A stretch of 64,000 nucleotides of DNA, from assembly GCF_004114795.1 (NCBI RefSeq), contig NZ_CP035311.1, forward strand, positions 744,001 through 808,000, given 5' to 3'. Positions 37,101-44,981 of this stretch are shown here, in pieces. Made by a program: the position numbers and the translations under genes. Every line of letters begins with the position of its first letter. Position 1 is the first letter of the stretch. The notes beneath the pieces are model-generated. The model worked only from the letters and a program-made list of their open reading frames with translations. It made no database searches and was not told the origin of the DNA. The DNA is from Janthinobacterium sp. 17J80-10. Lineage in GTDB: Bacteria > Pseudomonadota > Gammaproteobacteria > Burkholderiales > Burkholderiaceae_D.

Positions 37101-37812
37101 CGTGATCGAGTTCAAGCGCAACCCCAGGCTCGACGATGTCATCGCCTTGCGCGTCGAGTTCCTTACCGCTTATCAGAACGCCGCCTACGCGCAGCAATAT
37201 CGCGACTTTGTCGAAGAGGTGCGTACGGCGGAAAACCGCCTGGGCCACGATGGCCGCGCGCACCGTTTGACGGATGCGGTGGCGCGCTACCTGTTCAAGC
37301 TGATGGCCTACAAGGATGAGTACGAGGTGGCGCGCCTGCACGCCGATCCTGCATTCCGGGAAAAGATCGCCGGCATGTTCGAGGGCGATTACAAGATCAA
37401 ATACCATCTGGCGCCGCCGCTGATGGCCAAGCGCGATGCCAGGGGCCATTTGGTGAAGCGCGAATACGGGCCCTGGATGCTGCAGGCATTCCGCCTCCTG
37501 GCGCCGCTGAAACGCCTGCGCGGCTCGGCGCTCGACGTGTTCGGCTATACGCAGGAGCGCAGGACGGAGCGCGCGCTGATCGGCCAGTACCGGCAAACCA
37601 TTGCCTCGCTCCTGCCGAAGCTGCATGCCGACAAGCTGGCGCTGGCGGTGGCGATTGCCAGCATTCCGGAAACCATTCGCGGCTACGGCCATATCAAGGA
37701 GCACAACCTGCGTGAAGCGCGGGAAAAAGAAGCCACCCTCCTGACGGCGTTTCATGCCCCCGTTGCCCCCATGCCCGCGCCAGCGGACAAGAAACAGGTT
37801 GCCCTGACCTGA
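34183..37812 (+). CDS. Indolepyruvate ferredoxin oxidoreductase, fused alpha-beta form
   Basis: 1209 residues. Oxidatively decarboxylates indole-pyruvate or other aryl/branched 2-oxoacids to acyl-CoA, with thiamine diphosphate and iron-sulfur clusters. Order: N-terminal TPP/pyrimidine domain; TPP-binding domain with GDGTYFHSG near residue 530; a 4Fe-4S-like cysteine set (CEGCGDCSVKSNC, near residue 667, plus CNKDYSC downstream); then the gamma (KorC/IorB-like) domain with GIGGTGVITIGQ near residue 763; and a long C-terminal region (~residues 1000-1200) usual for bacterial fused forms. The archaeal enzyme has separate subunits. Ribosome-binding site GGAG. Single gene with terminator-like hairpins after it. 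Confidence 0.92.
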   Translation: MNAPLLPGQALVQAPRQDAISLDDKFTLARGRAFLTGTQALVRLPMLQHQRDQAAGLNTAGYISGYRGSPLGNVDLTAMKAQKHLEAHQVKFHPGMNEDLAATAVWGTQQVNLFPGAQYEGVFSLWYGKGPGVDRCGDVFKHANMAGSSAHGGVLLAVGDDHAAKSSTTAHQSEHILKACGIPVLYPASVQEYLDYGLHGWAMSRYTGLWVAMKCVTDLVESGAVVDLDPDRVQIALPEDFALPPGGLNIRWPDAVLEQEARMNNFKWYAALAYARRNRLNRIVWDSPRAKIGIITAGKSYLDTRQALADLGIDEDVARDIGIRLYKVGMTWPLEAEGVRDFAQGLEEILVVEEKRQLLEYQLKEELYNWRDDVRPRVVGKFDDSGEWSNPHREGHGHWLLPATYELSPAQIARAIASRISKYFAGHPVEARVRERIAYLEAKDAVLQAVSTAPNPATDRLPHFCSGCPHNTSTNLPTGSRALAGIGCHYMVLWMDRETSTFTHMGAEGATWIGHAPFTNEPHVFANLGDGTYFHSGILAIRAAVAAQVNITYKVLYNDAVAMTGGQHVDGPLDPARISRQLAAEGVTPIVVITDEPDKYPDGTEWAAGVVIRHRRELDDVQRELREVRGVSAVIYDQTCAAEKRRRRKQHAYPDPARRVVINESVCEGCGDCSVKSNCLSVEPLETPFGRKRQINQSSCNKDYSCLEGFCPSFVTVEGGALKRPAPVKGALVAGAQGASPATSLPLPALPAAAVPFNILVCGIGGTGVITIGQILAMAAHIEGKGCTVLDMSGLAQKGGPVMSHVRICERQDALFSTRVGTGMADLVIGCDVIVAAGRDALTRMGEGKTHAAVNTTGAPTSAFIRNPDWQYPGASAEEQIRTACGRERVDFINAGHVAATLMGDTIATNMFMLGYAWQKGWVPLGLDALVRAIELNAVSVEFNRQAFAWGRHAACDLAAVEKLARTEDAAAHVIEFKRNPRLDDVIALRVEFLTAYQNAAYAQQYRDFVEEVRTAENRLGHDGRAHRLTDAVARYLFKLMAYKDEYEVARLHADPAFREKIAGMFEGDYKIKYHLAPPLMAKRDARGHLVKREYGPWMLQAFRLLAPLKRLRGSALDVFGYTQERRTERALIGQYRQTIASLLPKLHADKLALAVAIASIPETIRGYGHIKEHNLREAREKEATLLTAFHAPVAPMPAPADKKQVALT

Positions 37813-37816
37813 GTAT

Positions 37817-37873
37817 CCCGGCTGCGGCGTCACATTCCGGTTGGCGCCGCAGCTAGCCGGGCAATATGTTTTT
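37817..37873 (+). terminator. Large hairpin after the indolepyruvate oxidoreductase gene
   Basis: CCCGGCTGCGGCG (37817-37829) pairs with CGCCGCAGC (37845-37853) and, across a TA bulge, GCCGGG (37856-37861). A T-run (TTTTT, 37869-37873) follows at seven bases distance, so it may terminate, though less classically than the metF terminator. Confidence 0.55.
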
Positions 37874-37958
37874 GAGCAAGATAACCACTCTTGTTTAATT
37901 ATTATCAATTCGACTACGGGAAGAATAAACTTTTTAAGTCCCCGCCTGCCTACAACTA

Positions 37959-37990
37959 AAGATGCGAATGTCTTTCGTATCTTCAATTTT
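37959..37990 (+). terminator. Second hairpin with T-run, upstream of the TM-helix protein gene
   Basis: AAGATGCGAA (37959-37968) with TTCGTATCTT (37974-37983): ten pairs including one G-U, loop of 5, then CAATTTTTC. It is 54 bases before the ATG of the next gene, so it is either a backup terminator of the upstream gene or a leader attenuator. Confidence 0.45.
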
Positions 37991-38043
37991 TCATCGGGAA
38001 GCATTTCCTGCCTGTCCCATCAATTCAAGAAACAGGACATATC

Positions 38044-38853
38044 ATGCAATCGCAAGTTACCGAGTGGAGTACGGCGCTCATGAGTTCTCTGGCTGCGGCA
38101 ATGGCCTTGTTTTTTTCGGGGATTCCCAAAATCCTTGGATTCGCCATCATTGTCATTGTCGGCTGGATTATCTCGTCGCTGGCGGTAAAGGCCGTTGCCG
38201 CGTTGTTAAGAACCATCAAGTTCAACGACATGGCGCAGCGCTCGGGATTTTCCGGCTTTGTGCGAAAAATGGGGACCGACACGGATTCTGCCGGCATGAT
38301 CGCGGTTGCCGTGAAATGGTTTATTCGCCTGGTCACGCTGGTTGTCGCCTTTGACGCGCTCGGTCTGCCGGCGGTGTCGGACGTGTTGCGCCAGTTGCTG
38401 CTCTGGTTACCGAATGTGGTGGTGGCACTGGTGGTGCTGGTGATCGCCGGCCTGGCGGCAAACGCCCTGAGCAGGCTGGTGCGCGGCGCGGCTGCGGAAG
38501 GCGGCTTGAAAAATCCGGATTTACTGGCCAAAGTCGCATCCGGCCTGGTCTGGGCATTCGGCATCGTCGTCGCCGTCAACCAGATCGGCATTGCCACGAC
38601 CCTGGTCAATACGCTGTTCATGGCTGTAACCGGGGCGCTGGCGCTGGCGCTCGGCCTTGCATTCGGCCTGGGCGGTCGGGATACTGCTTCGCAGATCGTG
38701 CGCAACTGGTATGGCAAAGGCCAGCAGAACCAGACACAACTGGAGATGGCCATGCATGCTGCGGCCGGCTCCAGCGGCGAAAGCCCTGTCTTGCAGACGC
38801 CGGTCGGTTCGATTGTCGAACGACGCTCCATGCAACGCCGCAAGGCAGGGTAG
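38044..38853 (+). CDS. TM-helix (mechanosensitive-channel-like) membrane protein
   Basis: 269 residues with AGGA 8 bases before ATG 38044. Three to four hydrophobic helices (about 10-25, 32-55, 96-125, 130-150 and 180-215) including MscS-like amphipathic repeats: ALALALGLAFGLGGRDTASQIV matches the conserved TM-helix repeat (PF05552 type) and pore-lining helix of small-conductance channels. The beta domain that follows in true MscS proteins is missing; the tail is short and polar. Probably a channel-like or stress membrane protein; ion specificity unknown. Confidence 0.82.
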   Translation: MQSQVTEWSTALMSSLAAAMALFFSGIPKILGFAIIVIVGWIISSLAVKAVAALLRTIKFNDMAQRSGFSGFVRKMGTDTDSAGMIAVAVKWFIRLVTLVVAFDALGLPAVSDVLRQLLLWLPNVVVALVVLVIAGLAANALSRLVRGAAAEGGLKNPDLLAKVASGLVWAFGIVVAVNQIGIATTLVNTLFMAVTGALALALGLAFGLGGRDTASQIVRNWYGKGQQNQTQLEMAMHAAAGSSGESPVLQTPVGSIVERRSMQRRKAG

Positions 38854-38982
38854 CCAATGTCTGGTGGAGCCTTTCAATACGAGTGCAGGCGTGATTAAAA
38901 GGGGTGTCGGCGGCATGCCTGAATGAGGACGATATCACCGGACTCAAGGGCATGCTCATCTGTTCAAGAAGGAGAAATGATC

Positions 38983-39540
38983 ATGAAACGTATAATTTTT
39001 TTTGCAATGCTACTCGCTGTTGCGGCTTGCGGGAAAAAACAGGAAACAGTGGTAGTGCCGCCGTCCACGACCATGCCGCAGGCCGCGCCTGAAACGACGA
39101 CGCTGCCACCGATGACGACCGCCACTGCGGCGGAAACCACCTTGACCTCCGAGGCAGCGACAACGACGACCCAGAAATCGTCTGCTGCGCCCGGAACAGG
39201 TCAGTCTGCGGGAGGCATGCAATCTTCAGGTTCGGCGGGATCGGACTCGTCTGCAGGAGGCATGCAATCCGGGGCTGCAGGATCCGCAAAGGCTGCAGGC
39301 GCAGCACAACCGTCGCAATCACTGGGTGCCGAACAATCCGCCGGCGTCGGACAGTCTGCCGGCTCAGGCCAGTCTTCGGCAGCCTCTGGCGCGGGCGACT
39401 ACACGGTGAATGCGGGCGACACGCTGGCCGGAATTGCACGCGAGCATAACCTGAGTTACCGCGATCTCGCCCGCTGGAACAATATCCAGAATCCGGACCG
39501 GATCAGCAAGGGCCAGACGCTCAGGCTAGCCGCACCCTGA
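38983..39540 (+). CDS. LysM-domain lipoprotein
   Basis: 185 residues from ATG 38983, with AAGGAG 8 bases upstream. The lipobox is AVAAC in MKRIIFFAMLLAVAACG, so Cys16 is the lipidated residue. A long Ser/Thr/Ala/Gly/Gln-rich linker follows, with the repeat SAGGMQS occurring twice (DNA repeat around 39206 and 39252). The C-terminal LysM domain (YTVNAGDTLAGIAREHNLS ... LRLAAP) binds peptidoglycan. Likely an outer-membrane-anchored wall-binding protein of unknown role. Confidence 0.85.
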   Translation: MKRIIFFAMLLAVAACGKKQETVVVPPSTTMPQAAPETTTLPPMTTATAAETTLTSEAATTTTQKSSAAPGTGQSAGGMQSSGSAGSDSSAGGMQSGAAGSAKAAGAAQPSQSLGAEQSAGVGQSAGSGQSSAASGAGDYTVNAGDTLAGIAREHNLSYRDLARWNNIQNPDRISKGQTLRLAAP

Positions 39541-39595
39541 AAGGTGCAGCCGGCACTGCATTGCGCATGGGATGCGGGGTGGTGAAAATGGGCGC

Positions 39596-39919
39596 CTAGT
39601 CGAAATCGAACAGGTCGCTCAGGAAGCCTTCCCGCTTCTTTTTCTTGTAGGGGGCGTGCTGCTGAGGATAGCCTTGGCTATGCTGTTGACGCGGGTCGCC
39701 GGCGTTCTGTTGCTGCGCTTGCGCTGGATAAGGCGGTGGGGCGACTGGCGCCGCCGGCGCTGCGCCTTGTGCCGGCAAGCCGGCAGCGGAACGGTCGATA
39801 ATCTTGTCGAGTTCGCCGCGGTCGAGCCAGACGCCACGGCATTTCGGGCAATAGTCAATTTCAATTCCCTGTCGCTCGGACATGACGAGATCGGCATCGA
39901 TACAAATGGGACATTTCAT
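39596..39919 (-). CDS. zf-TFIIB-type zinc-ribbon protein
   Basis: 107 residues from ATG 39919 (MKCPICIDADLVM), with AGGAGG upstream; longer frames are unsupported. CPIC and YCPKCRGVWLDRGELDKII form the family's four-Cys ribbon and signature helix. A low-complexity Ala/Pro/Gln tract leads to a basic/hydrophobic tail (KKKKREGFLSDLFDFD), common in this group. Function unknown; divergent from the GNAT gene and convergent with the LysM gene. Confidence 0.85.
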   Translation of the reverse strand: MKCPICIDADLVMSERQGIEIDYCPKCRGVWLDRGELDKIIDRSAAGLPAQGAAPAAPVAPPPYPAQAQQQNAGDPRQQHSQGYPQQHAPYKKKKREGFLSDLFDFD

Positions 39920-40013
39920 CAATAATCCTCCTTCAAGTAAACTATAAGAATGTGCAACTGTCGTTGACGGCGGTTGCAGCAACCGGCGCAGGCCGACTTG
40001 GCGGTTCAGGAAA

Positions 40014-40535
40014 ATGAAATTCGTCTCATGCACGTATGACCGGCATGCTCCGGCCATCCTGGAAATTTTCAACGAAGCGATCCTGCATTCGACCGCGCTA
40101 TATGACTATCATCCCCGCACACCAGAAAGCATGGTTGCCTGGTTCGGCGCCCGCGCAGCCGGAAATTTCCCCGTCATCGGGCTCGAAAATGCGGCTGGCG
40201 AACTGCTGGGGTTCGGCACTTATGGCACTTTCCGCGCTTTCCCGGCCTATAAATATTCGGTCGAACATTCCATATATGTGGACAAAAGTCATCGAGGCAA
40301 GGGTTGTGGCGTGCTGTTGTTGCAATCACTCATCGACGCGGCACGGTTGCAGCAATTGCATGTGATGGTTGGTGGTATCGATGCTGAAAATACCGCCAGT
40401 ATCGCCTTGCATCGCAAGCTTGGTTTCGAGCATGCCGGCACGATCCGCCAGGCCGGTTTCAAATTCGGCCACTGGCTGGATTTGGCATATTTCCAACTGA
40501 TTCTTGAAACGCCGCACCTGCCGATGGAAGGGTGA
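40014..40535 (+). CDS. GNAT acetyltransferase, phosphinothricin/methionine-sulfone type
   Basis: 173 residues. Motif A is HSIYVDKSHRGKGCGVLLLQSLID; the N-terminal IFNEAILHSTALYDYHPRT and the later KLGFEHAGTIRQAGFKFGHWLDLAYFQ are hallmarks of the PAT/MnaT subfamily, which acetylates phosphinothricin-like or methionine derivatives. Substrate specificity should not be assumed. Close to the zinc-ribbon start on the other strand (94 bases). Confidence 0.88.
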   Translation: MKFVSCTYDRHAPAILEIFNEAILHSTALYDYHPRTPESMVAWFGARAAGNFPVIGLENAAGELLGFGTYGTFRAFPAYKYSVEHSIYVDKSHRGKGCGVLLLQSLIDAARLQQLHVMVGGIDAENTASIALHRKLGFEHAGTIRQAGFKFGHWLDLAYFQLILETPHLPMEG

Positions 40536-40580
40536 GGCGTTCTCATGCATAATCGGTGTACCCAGCTAAAAATTTCTTGA

Positions 40581-41468
40581 ATGCAATCAAATATCCAAGC
40601 CCAACTCTTAAATGCGTTGGATCTCTTGCTCGACGTCGTGTGCGTTGTCGACTGCGATGGGCATTTTGTTGCGGTCAGTGCGGCTTGCGAGAAGGTTTTT
40701 GGCTATACGCAGGAAGAAATGATCGGCAAGCCTATGATTGACCTGGTGTTGCCGGCGGATCGGGAGCGTACATTGGTGGCCGCCTCCGGCGTCATGGCTG
40801 GCAACCCATTGCGCAATTTCGAGAACCGTTACGTCCGCAAGGATGGGCAAGTGGTGGATATCATGTGGTCGGCCAGCTGGTCGGAGGGCGATCAGTTGCG
40901 CCTGGCCGTGGCGCGCGATATTACGCTGTACAAGCAAGCCAGTGCGCGCCTGCGGTATCTGGCGCAATATGATGCCTTGACCGGATTGCCCAACCGGGCG
41001 TTGTTCGAGGACCGGTTGCAGGTTGCATTGACGCGCGATGCGCGCAATGGCCAGCATCTGGCGTTATTGTTCATTGACCTGGATGACTTCAAGCCTGTCA
41101 ACGATCAATTCGGCCATGCAGTGGGTGATTTGCTGTTGCAGCAAGTGGCGGCGCGCATTCATGGCTGCGTGCGCGAGTCGGATACGGTAAGCCGGATTGG
41201 CGGTGATGAATTCGTCGTGCTGCTGGATGTGATCCATTCCCTGCAAAATGCCGAGAAGCTTGCAGAAGAAATCTGCGTTGCCATTCGTGCCCCGCTGGTC
41301 GTTGCGAGCCATACCGTGCAAGTATCGGCCAGTATCGGCATTGCCCTCCATCGTCAGCATGGGACGGATCCGGTACAGCTGATGCGCAGTGCGGACATCG
41401 CCATGTATGCTGCAAAACATGCCGGTGGCAATCAATGCCGCAGCGCAGTGCACGAAAGCTTTACATGA
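40581..41468 (+). CDS. PAS-GGDEF diguanylate cyclase
   Basis: 295 residues. An N-terminal PAS domain (about 8-125: VVCVVDCDGHFVAVSAACEK and the FxxRYVRKDG pattern with ARDIT) precedes the GGDEF domain. The catalytic signature is RIGGDEF near residue 210, with LFIDLDDFKPVNDQFGH and the DALTGLPNR opening. Makes c-di-GMP in response to the PAS signal. No membrane helix. No I-site RxxD is evident just before GGDEF (ESDTVSRIGG), so product inhibition may be absent. Confidence 0.92.
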   Translation: MQSNIQAQLLNALDLLLDVVCVVDCDGHFVAVSAACEKVFGYTQEEMIGKPMIDLVLPADRERTLVAASGVMAGNPLRNFENRYVRKDGQVVDIMWSASWSEGDQLRLAVARDITLYKQASARLRYLAQYDALTGLPNRALFEDRLQVALTRDARNGQHLALLFIDLDDFKPVNDQFGHAVGDLLLQQVAARIHGCVRESDTVSRIGGDEFVVLLDVIHSLQNAEKLAEEICVAIRAPLVVASHTVQVSASIGIALHRQHGTDPVQLMRSADIAMYAAKHAGGNQCRSAVHESFT

Positions 41469-41532
41469 TGAAATATTGTCTTACATCAAACTTTTAGCAA
41501 GTCACCGTATTGGTACGCTTGCCGTGCACTAG

Positions 41533-41571
41533 CATGGAACTCCACCCACGTTCGTCAATGGAGGTTCCATG
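41533..41571 (+). promoter_or_regulatory. Hairpin enclosing the dodecin ribosome-binding site and start codon
   Basis: CATGGAAC (41533-41540) pairs with GTTCCATG (41564-41571) and TCCA (41541-41544) with TGGA (41559-41562), with one bulged G. The loop is 14 bases. The stem includes the GGAGG site (41560-41564) and the ATG (41569-41571), so translation would be blocked when it is folded. It could be a thermosensor, a protein target or a ligand switch. Confidence 0.5.
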
Positions 41572-41772
41572 TCAGTTGCCAAAGTCATTGAAGTCATCGC
41601 CCAGAGCGACAAGAGTTTCGAAGATGCCGCTCAACAAGGGATTACCCGTGCCACCGATTCATTAAGCGATGTCACGGGCGCGTGGATCAAGGACCAGAAG
41701 GTCACTGTCTCCGGCGGCAAGATTACCGAATACCGCGTGGTGATGAAAGTGACCTTCGTGCTCAAGGGTTAG
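41569..41772 (+). CDS. Dodecin family flavin-binding protein
   Basis: 67 residues. The family fold is one helix on a three-stranded sheet; [24 protein letters not shown] and the Trp in [11 protein letters not shown], which stacks on flavin, are typical, as is [12 protein letters not shown]. Dodecins are dodecameric stores of riboflavin or FMN. Its stop overlaps the convergent HerA-like gene by 4 bases. Confidence 0.93.
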   Translation: MSVAKVIEVIAQSDKSFEDAAQQGITRATDSLSDVTGAWIKDQKVTVSGGKITEYRVVMKVTFVLKG

Positions 41773-43319
41773 CGCTTTTTCAGGATCGAGCCCAGGACGC
41801 CGCGGATGATTTCGCGGCCCACTTGCGAACCGATGCTGCGTGCCGCCGATTTCACCAGCGCCTGCACGGGCGAATCGCGCCGGCTGCCACCGCCGAGCAA
41901 GCCGCCCAGCATGCCACCGAACCCGCCACCGCTATTCTCTTCCTCTTGCTGGCGGCCACCGCGCGATGCCTGGCCGTTTGGCCCCACGTTGTTTTGATCC
42001 GCGTTTTGCGCTTCTGCCTGCTTGGCGGCGACGACGCGCGCGGTGAGTTGTTCATGCGCCGATTCGCGGTCCACAGTCTTTTCATAGATGCCCGCTACCA
42101 CGGATGTCGCCATGGCAGCCTTGCGTTCCTCGGGCGTGACCGGGCCGATTTGCGAACCTGGCGGCAGGATGTAGGCACGTTCGACGATCTGCGGGCGACC
42201 CTTTTCATCCAGGAAGGATACCAGCGCCTCGCCCACGCCCAGTTCGGTGATGACCTGGGCGGTATCGAGCGCGGGGTTGGGGCGGAAGGTCTCGGCGGCC
42301 GCCTTGACGGCCTTCTGGTCGCGCGGGGTGTAGGCGCGCAGCGCATGCTGCACGCGGTTGCCGAGCTGGCCGAGGACGGTGTCGGGAATGTCCAGCGGGT
42401 TTTGCGTGATGAAGAATACGCCCACGCCCTTGGAGCGGATCAGCCGCACGACCTGTTCGATTTTTTGCAGCAGCGCCTTGGGCGCTTCGTTGAAAAGCAG
42501 GTGCGCCTCATCAAAGAAAAACACCATCTTTGGCTTGTCGAGGTCGCCGACTTCCGGCAGGTTTTCAAACAGTTCCGACAGCATCCACAGCAGGAAGGTC
42601 GAATACAGGCGCGGTGAATTCATCAGCTTGTCGGCGGCGAGAATATTGACGACACCCTGGCCCTTGCTGTCGGTTTGCAGCAGGTCGTCGATATTGAGCA
42701 TCGGTTCGCCGAAGAATCGGTCGCCGCCCTGTTCCTCGATGCCGATGATGCCGCGCTGGATGGCGCCGATGCTGGCCGCTGAGATATTGCCGTAGCTGGT
42801 GCGGAAATCGGCGGCATTGTCGCCCACGTGCTGCAGCATGCTGCGCAAGTCCTTGATGTCGAGTAGCAGCAAGCCATTGTCATCGGCAATCTTGAAGACC
42901 AGTTGCAGCACGCCTTCCTGGGTATCGTTCAGGTTCAGCATGCGCGACAGCAAAAGCGGCCCGAGGTCGGAAATGGTGGCGCGCACCGGGTGGCCCTGTT
43001 CGCCGAACACGTCCCAGAAGGTGACCGGGCAAGCCCCCCATTTCGGCTCTTCCAGTCCCAGCGACGCCAGGCGCTTGGAAAGCTTTTCCGAAGGTGCGCC
43101 GGCCTTGGCCATGCCCGACAGATCGCCCTTGACGTCGGCCATGAACACCGGCACGCCAATGCCCGAGAGCGCTTGCGCGACAACTTGCAGTGTCACGGTC
43201 TTGCCGGTGCCGGTGGCGCCGGTGATGCAGCCATGGCGGTTAACCAGGTTCGACAACAATTCGAGGTCAACAGCGGGCTTCGGATGAGTATTCCTGGCGA
43301 TCGGCAAAAGAATGGACAT
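41769..43319 (-). CDS. HerA-like (DUF853/YjgR) ATPase
   Basis: 516 residues from ATG 43319 ([10 protein letters not shown]), with AGGGG 6 bases upstream. Walker A GATGTGKT at residues 34-41, Walker [11 protein letters not shown] in the middle, and [20 protein letters not shown] are the DUF853 signatures. A Gly/Ser/Gln-rich disordered stretch precedes the C-terminal amphipathic helix. Annotated as a helicase by family, but a DNA role is unproven. Lies 34 bases after queC. Confidence 0.92.
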   Translation of the reverse strand: MSILLPIARNTHPKPAVDLELLSNLVNRHGCITGATGTGKTVTLQVVAQALSGIGVPVFMADVKGDLSGMAKAGAPSEKLSKRLASLGLEEPKWGACPVTFWDVFGEQGHPVRATISDLGPLLLSRMLNLNDTQEGVLQLVFKIADDNGLLLLDIKDLRSMLQHVGDNAADFRTSYGNISAASIGAIQRGIIGIEEQGGDRFFGEPMLNIDDLLQTDSKGQGVVNILAADKLMNSPRLYSTFLLWMLSELFENLPEVGDLDKPKMVFFFDEAHLLFNEAPKALLQKIEQVVRLIRSKGVGVFFITQNPLDIPDTVLGQLGNRVQHALRAYTPRDQKAVKAAAETFRPNPALDTAQVITELGVGEALVSFLDEKGRPQIVERAYILPPGSQIGPVTPEERKAAMATSVVAGIYEKTVDRESAHEQLTARVVAAKQAEAQNADQNNVGPNGQASRGGRQQEEENSGGGFGGMLGGLLGGGSRRDSPVQALVKSAARSIGSQVGREIIRGVLGSILKKR

Positions 43320-43353
43320 GGTGGACCCCTGAAGTGATGACGGATGAATGAAA

Positions 43354-44058
43354 TTACGTTTTTTGCTTGAATTGCCGGTAACCCCGTGCGCGCAATTCGC
43401 AAGCCGGGCAATGACCGCAACCATGGCCCCAGTCATGCAGCACGCCGCGTTCGCCCAGATAGCAGGTGTGGGTGCCGCTGCGAATCAGCTCGACCAGCGC
43501 GGCGCCACCCAGATCTTGCGCCAGGCGCCAGGTCGCTGCCTTGTCCAGCCACATCAGCGGGGTTTCCAGCTTCAGGCGGGTCGCCATGCCAAGGTTGAGC
43601 GCCACTTGCAGGGCTTTCATGGTGTCGTCGCGGCAATCAGGATAACCGGAAAAATCGGTTTCGCACATGCCCCCGACCAGCACATCCAGCCCGCGCCGGT
43701 AAGCCACGGTGGCGGCAACCGTCATGAATAAAAGATTGCGTCCAGGCACAAAAGTATTTGGCAAGCCATTGTCCTGCATGCTGATTTCGACGTCGCTGGT
43801 CAGTGCGGTGTCGGAAATGGCGGAAATGAGGGCCATGTCGACCAGGTGGTCTTCTCCCAGCTTGCCGTTCCATTCAGGCGACAGCGCGCGGATCTGGTCA
43901 AGCAGGGCGGGGCGCACCGTCAGTTCGATGGCGTGGCGCTGGCGATAGTCGAAGCCAATGGTTTCCACCCTTGGGTAGCGCGCCAGGGCCCATGCCAGGC
44001 AAGTGGCCGAATCCTGGCCGCCGCTGAACAGGACGAGTGCGCCATTGTTTATGCTCAT
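43354..44058 (-). CDS. queC: 7-cyano-7-deazaguanine synthase QueC
   Basis: 234 residues. PP-loop SGGQDS at residues 12-17 binds ATP. The C-terminal [10 protein letters not shown] with upstream Cys (GTHTCY) forms the zinc site. Converts 7-carboxy-7-deazaguanine to preQ0 in queuosine synthesis; no queD/E/F is in this window. Standard length. Confidence 0.97.
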   Translation of the reverse strand: MSINNGALVLFSGGQDSATCLAWALARYPRVETIGFDYRQRHAIELTVRPALLDQIRALSPEWNGKLGEDHLVDMALISAISDTALTSDVEISMQDNGLPNTFVPGRNLLFMTVAATVAYRRGLDVLVGGMCETDFSGYPDCRDDTMKALQVALNLGMATRLKLETPLMWLDKAATWRLAQDLGGAALVELIRSGTHTCYLGERGVLHDWGHGCGHCPACELRARGYRQFKQKT

Positions 44059-44090
44059 GGAATCGCAATAAGGGTAATCAGGAAAGTGCC

Positions 44091-44096
44091 ATTATA
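44091..44096 (-). promoter_or_regulatory. -10 element of queC
   Basis: Minus-strand TATAAT, about 32 bases before the queC ATG; predicted start near 44084. TTGCAA lies 20 bases upstream, which is too far for a normal -35, so the promoter may be weak or activated. I see no preQ1 riboswitch. Confidence 0.4.
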
Positions 44097-44124
44097 GGCT
44101 GTGCCGGCCGCCTTATTTGCAACT

Positions 44125-44886
44125 TCATTTGCGCGTGATTTTTTGCAGGGTTTGCTCGATGACTTCGCCGCCTTCCTCGGAAAAACGGATCTTCACCGGA
44201 TACCATTCGAGCGCCGGCGCCAGCCAGATGTCGAGTTGCTGTTCGTCGCTGCCTGTGGGTAGCTGGCGCGCTACCCTGATGGCATCGATGACGCCCATGG
44301 GCGTGGTGACTTTTTCTGTCTTGCCGACGATGAAATTCCAGGGTTGCGCGTCGGTGCGTCCGGCGACGAAGTAGGGCCAGTTCGATCCGGCCATGAATTT
44401 TTTCGCGGCAGCACGGGCGTTGCCGACCAGTTGCCAGGTAATGCTGGAGCGATCCTGTTCGCCGCCCATGAGTGGGTAGGTTTCCTCCGAAGCGGAAAAA
44501 CTCAGCATCCCGGTATCGCGGTTGAACGCGACACTGGTGGCCCTCTTGCGAAAGGTCTTTTCGGTGGCGGTGGCGGGCGCCAGGCCATAGGCATCGATGG
44601 CCCCCTCGCTGGTAGACGTCTGAAGTTTGCCCAGCAACATCGCGCGCGCCTCGACATTGAGCAGGTACTTGCCAGCGGCCGCCTGCCATTTCACCAGGGC
44701 GCTGCCATCCAGCGTGACGCCGCTGTGGCGCGCCTTGATGACATAGTCGAGATCGGCCGAGGGCGGCAGGTTGAAGGGGCGCTTGGGCAAGGATGGGGCG
44801 TCGGCGGCTTGGGCCGGTAGCGCCATGCCTGCCGTCAGCACGGCAGTTGCGGCATATCCGCACAGGAAACGGAAAATCGGGTTCAT
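44125..44886 (-). CDS. DUF3108 protein, exported
   Basis: 253 residues. A signal peptide ends AQA near residue 27. The rest is a beta-rich DUF3108 domain (YVIKARHSGVTLDGSALVKW, ... DIWLAPALEWYPVKIRFSEEGGEVIEQTL). Paralog of the following upstream gene. Function unknown; periplasmic. Confidence 0.85.
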   Translation of the reverse strand: MNPIFRFLCGYAATAVLTAGMALPAQAADAPSLPKRPFNLPPSADLDYVIKARHSGVTLDGSALVKWQAAAGKYLLNVEARAMLLGKLQTSTSEGAIDAYGLAPATATEKTFRKRATSVAFNRDTGMLSFSASEETYPLMGGEQDRSSITWQLVGNARAAAKKFMAGSNWPYFVAGRTDAQPWNFIVGKTEKVTTPMGVIDAIRVARQLPTGSDEQQLDIWLAPALEWYPVKIRFSEEGGEVIEQTLQKITRK

Positions 44887-44981
44887 GCGTGTTGGCTTGA
44901 TCTACAAAAAATGCGGCATAAAGCCAGAAGGATACGCCAAGAATGCCATCCGCACTGCCGCGGCGGGGCAGCGAATGGCGG

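Noticed and set aside
44059-44124. preQ1 riboswitch before queC
   Set aside because: The gap is only 66 bases and lacks the conserved preQ1 core; only a -10 element is visible.
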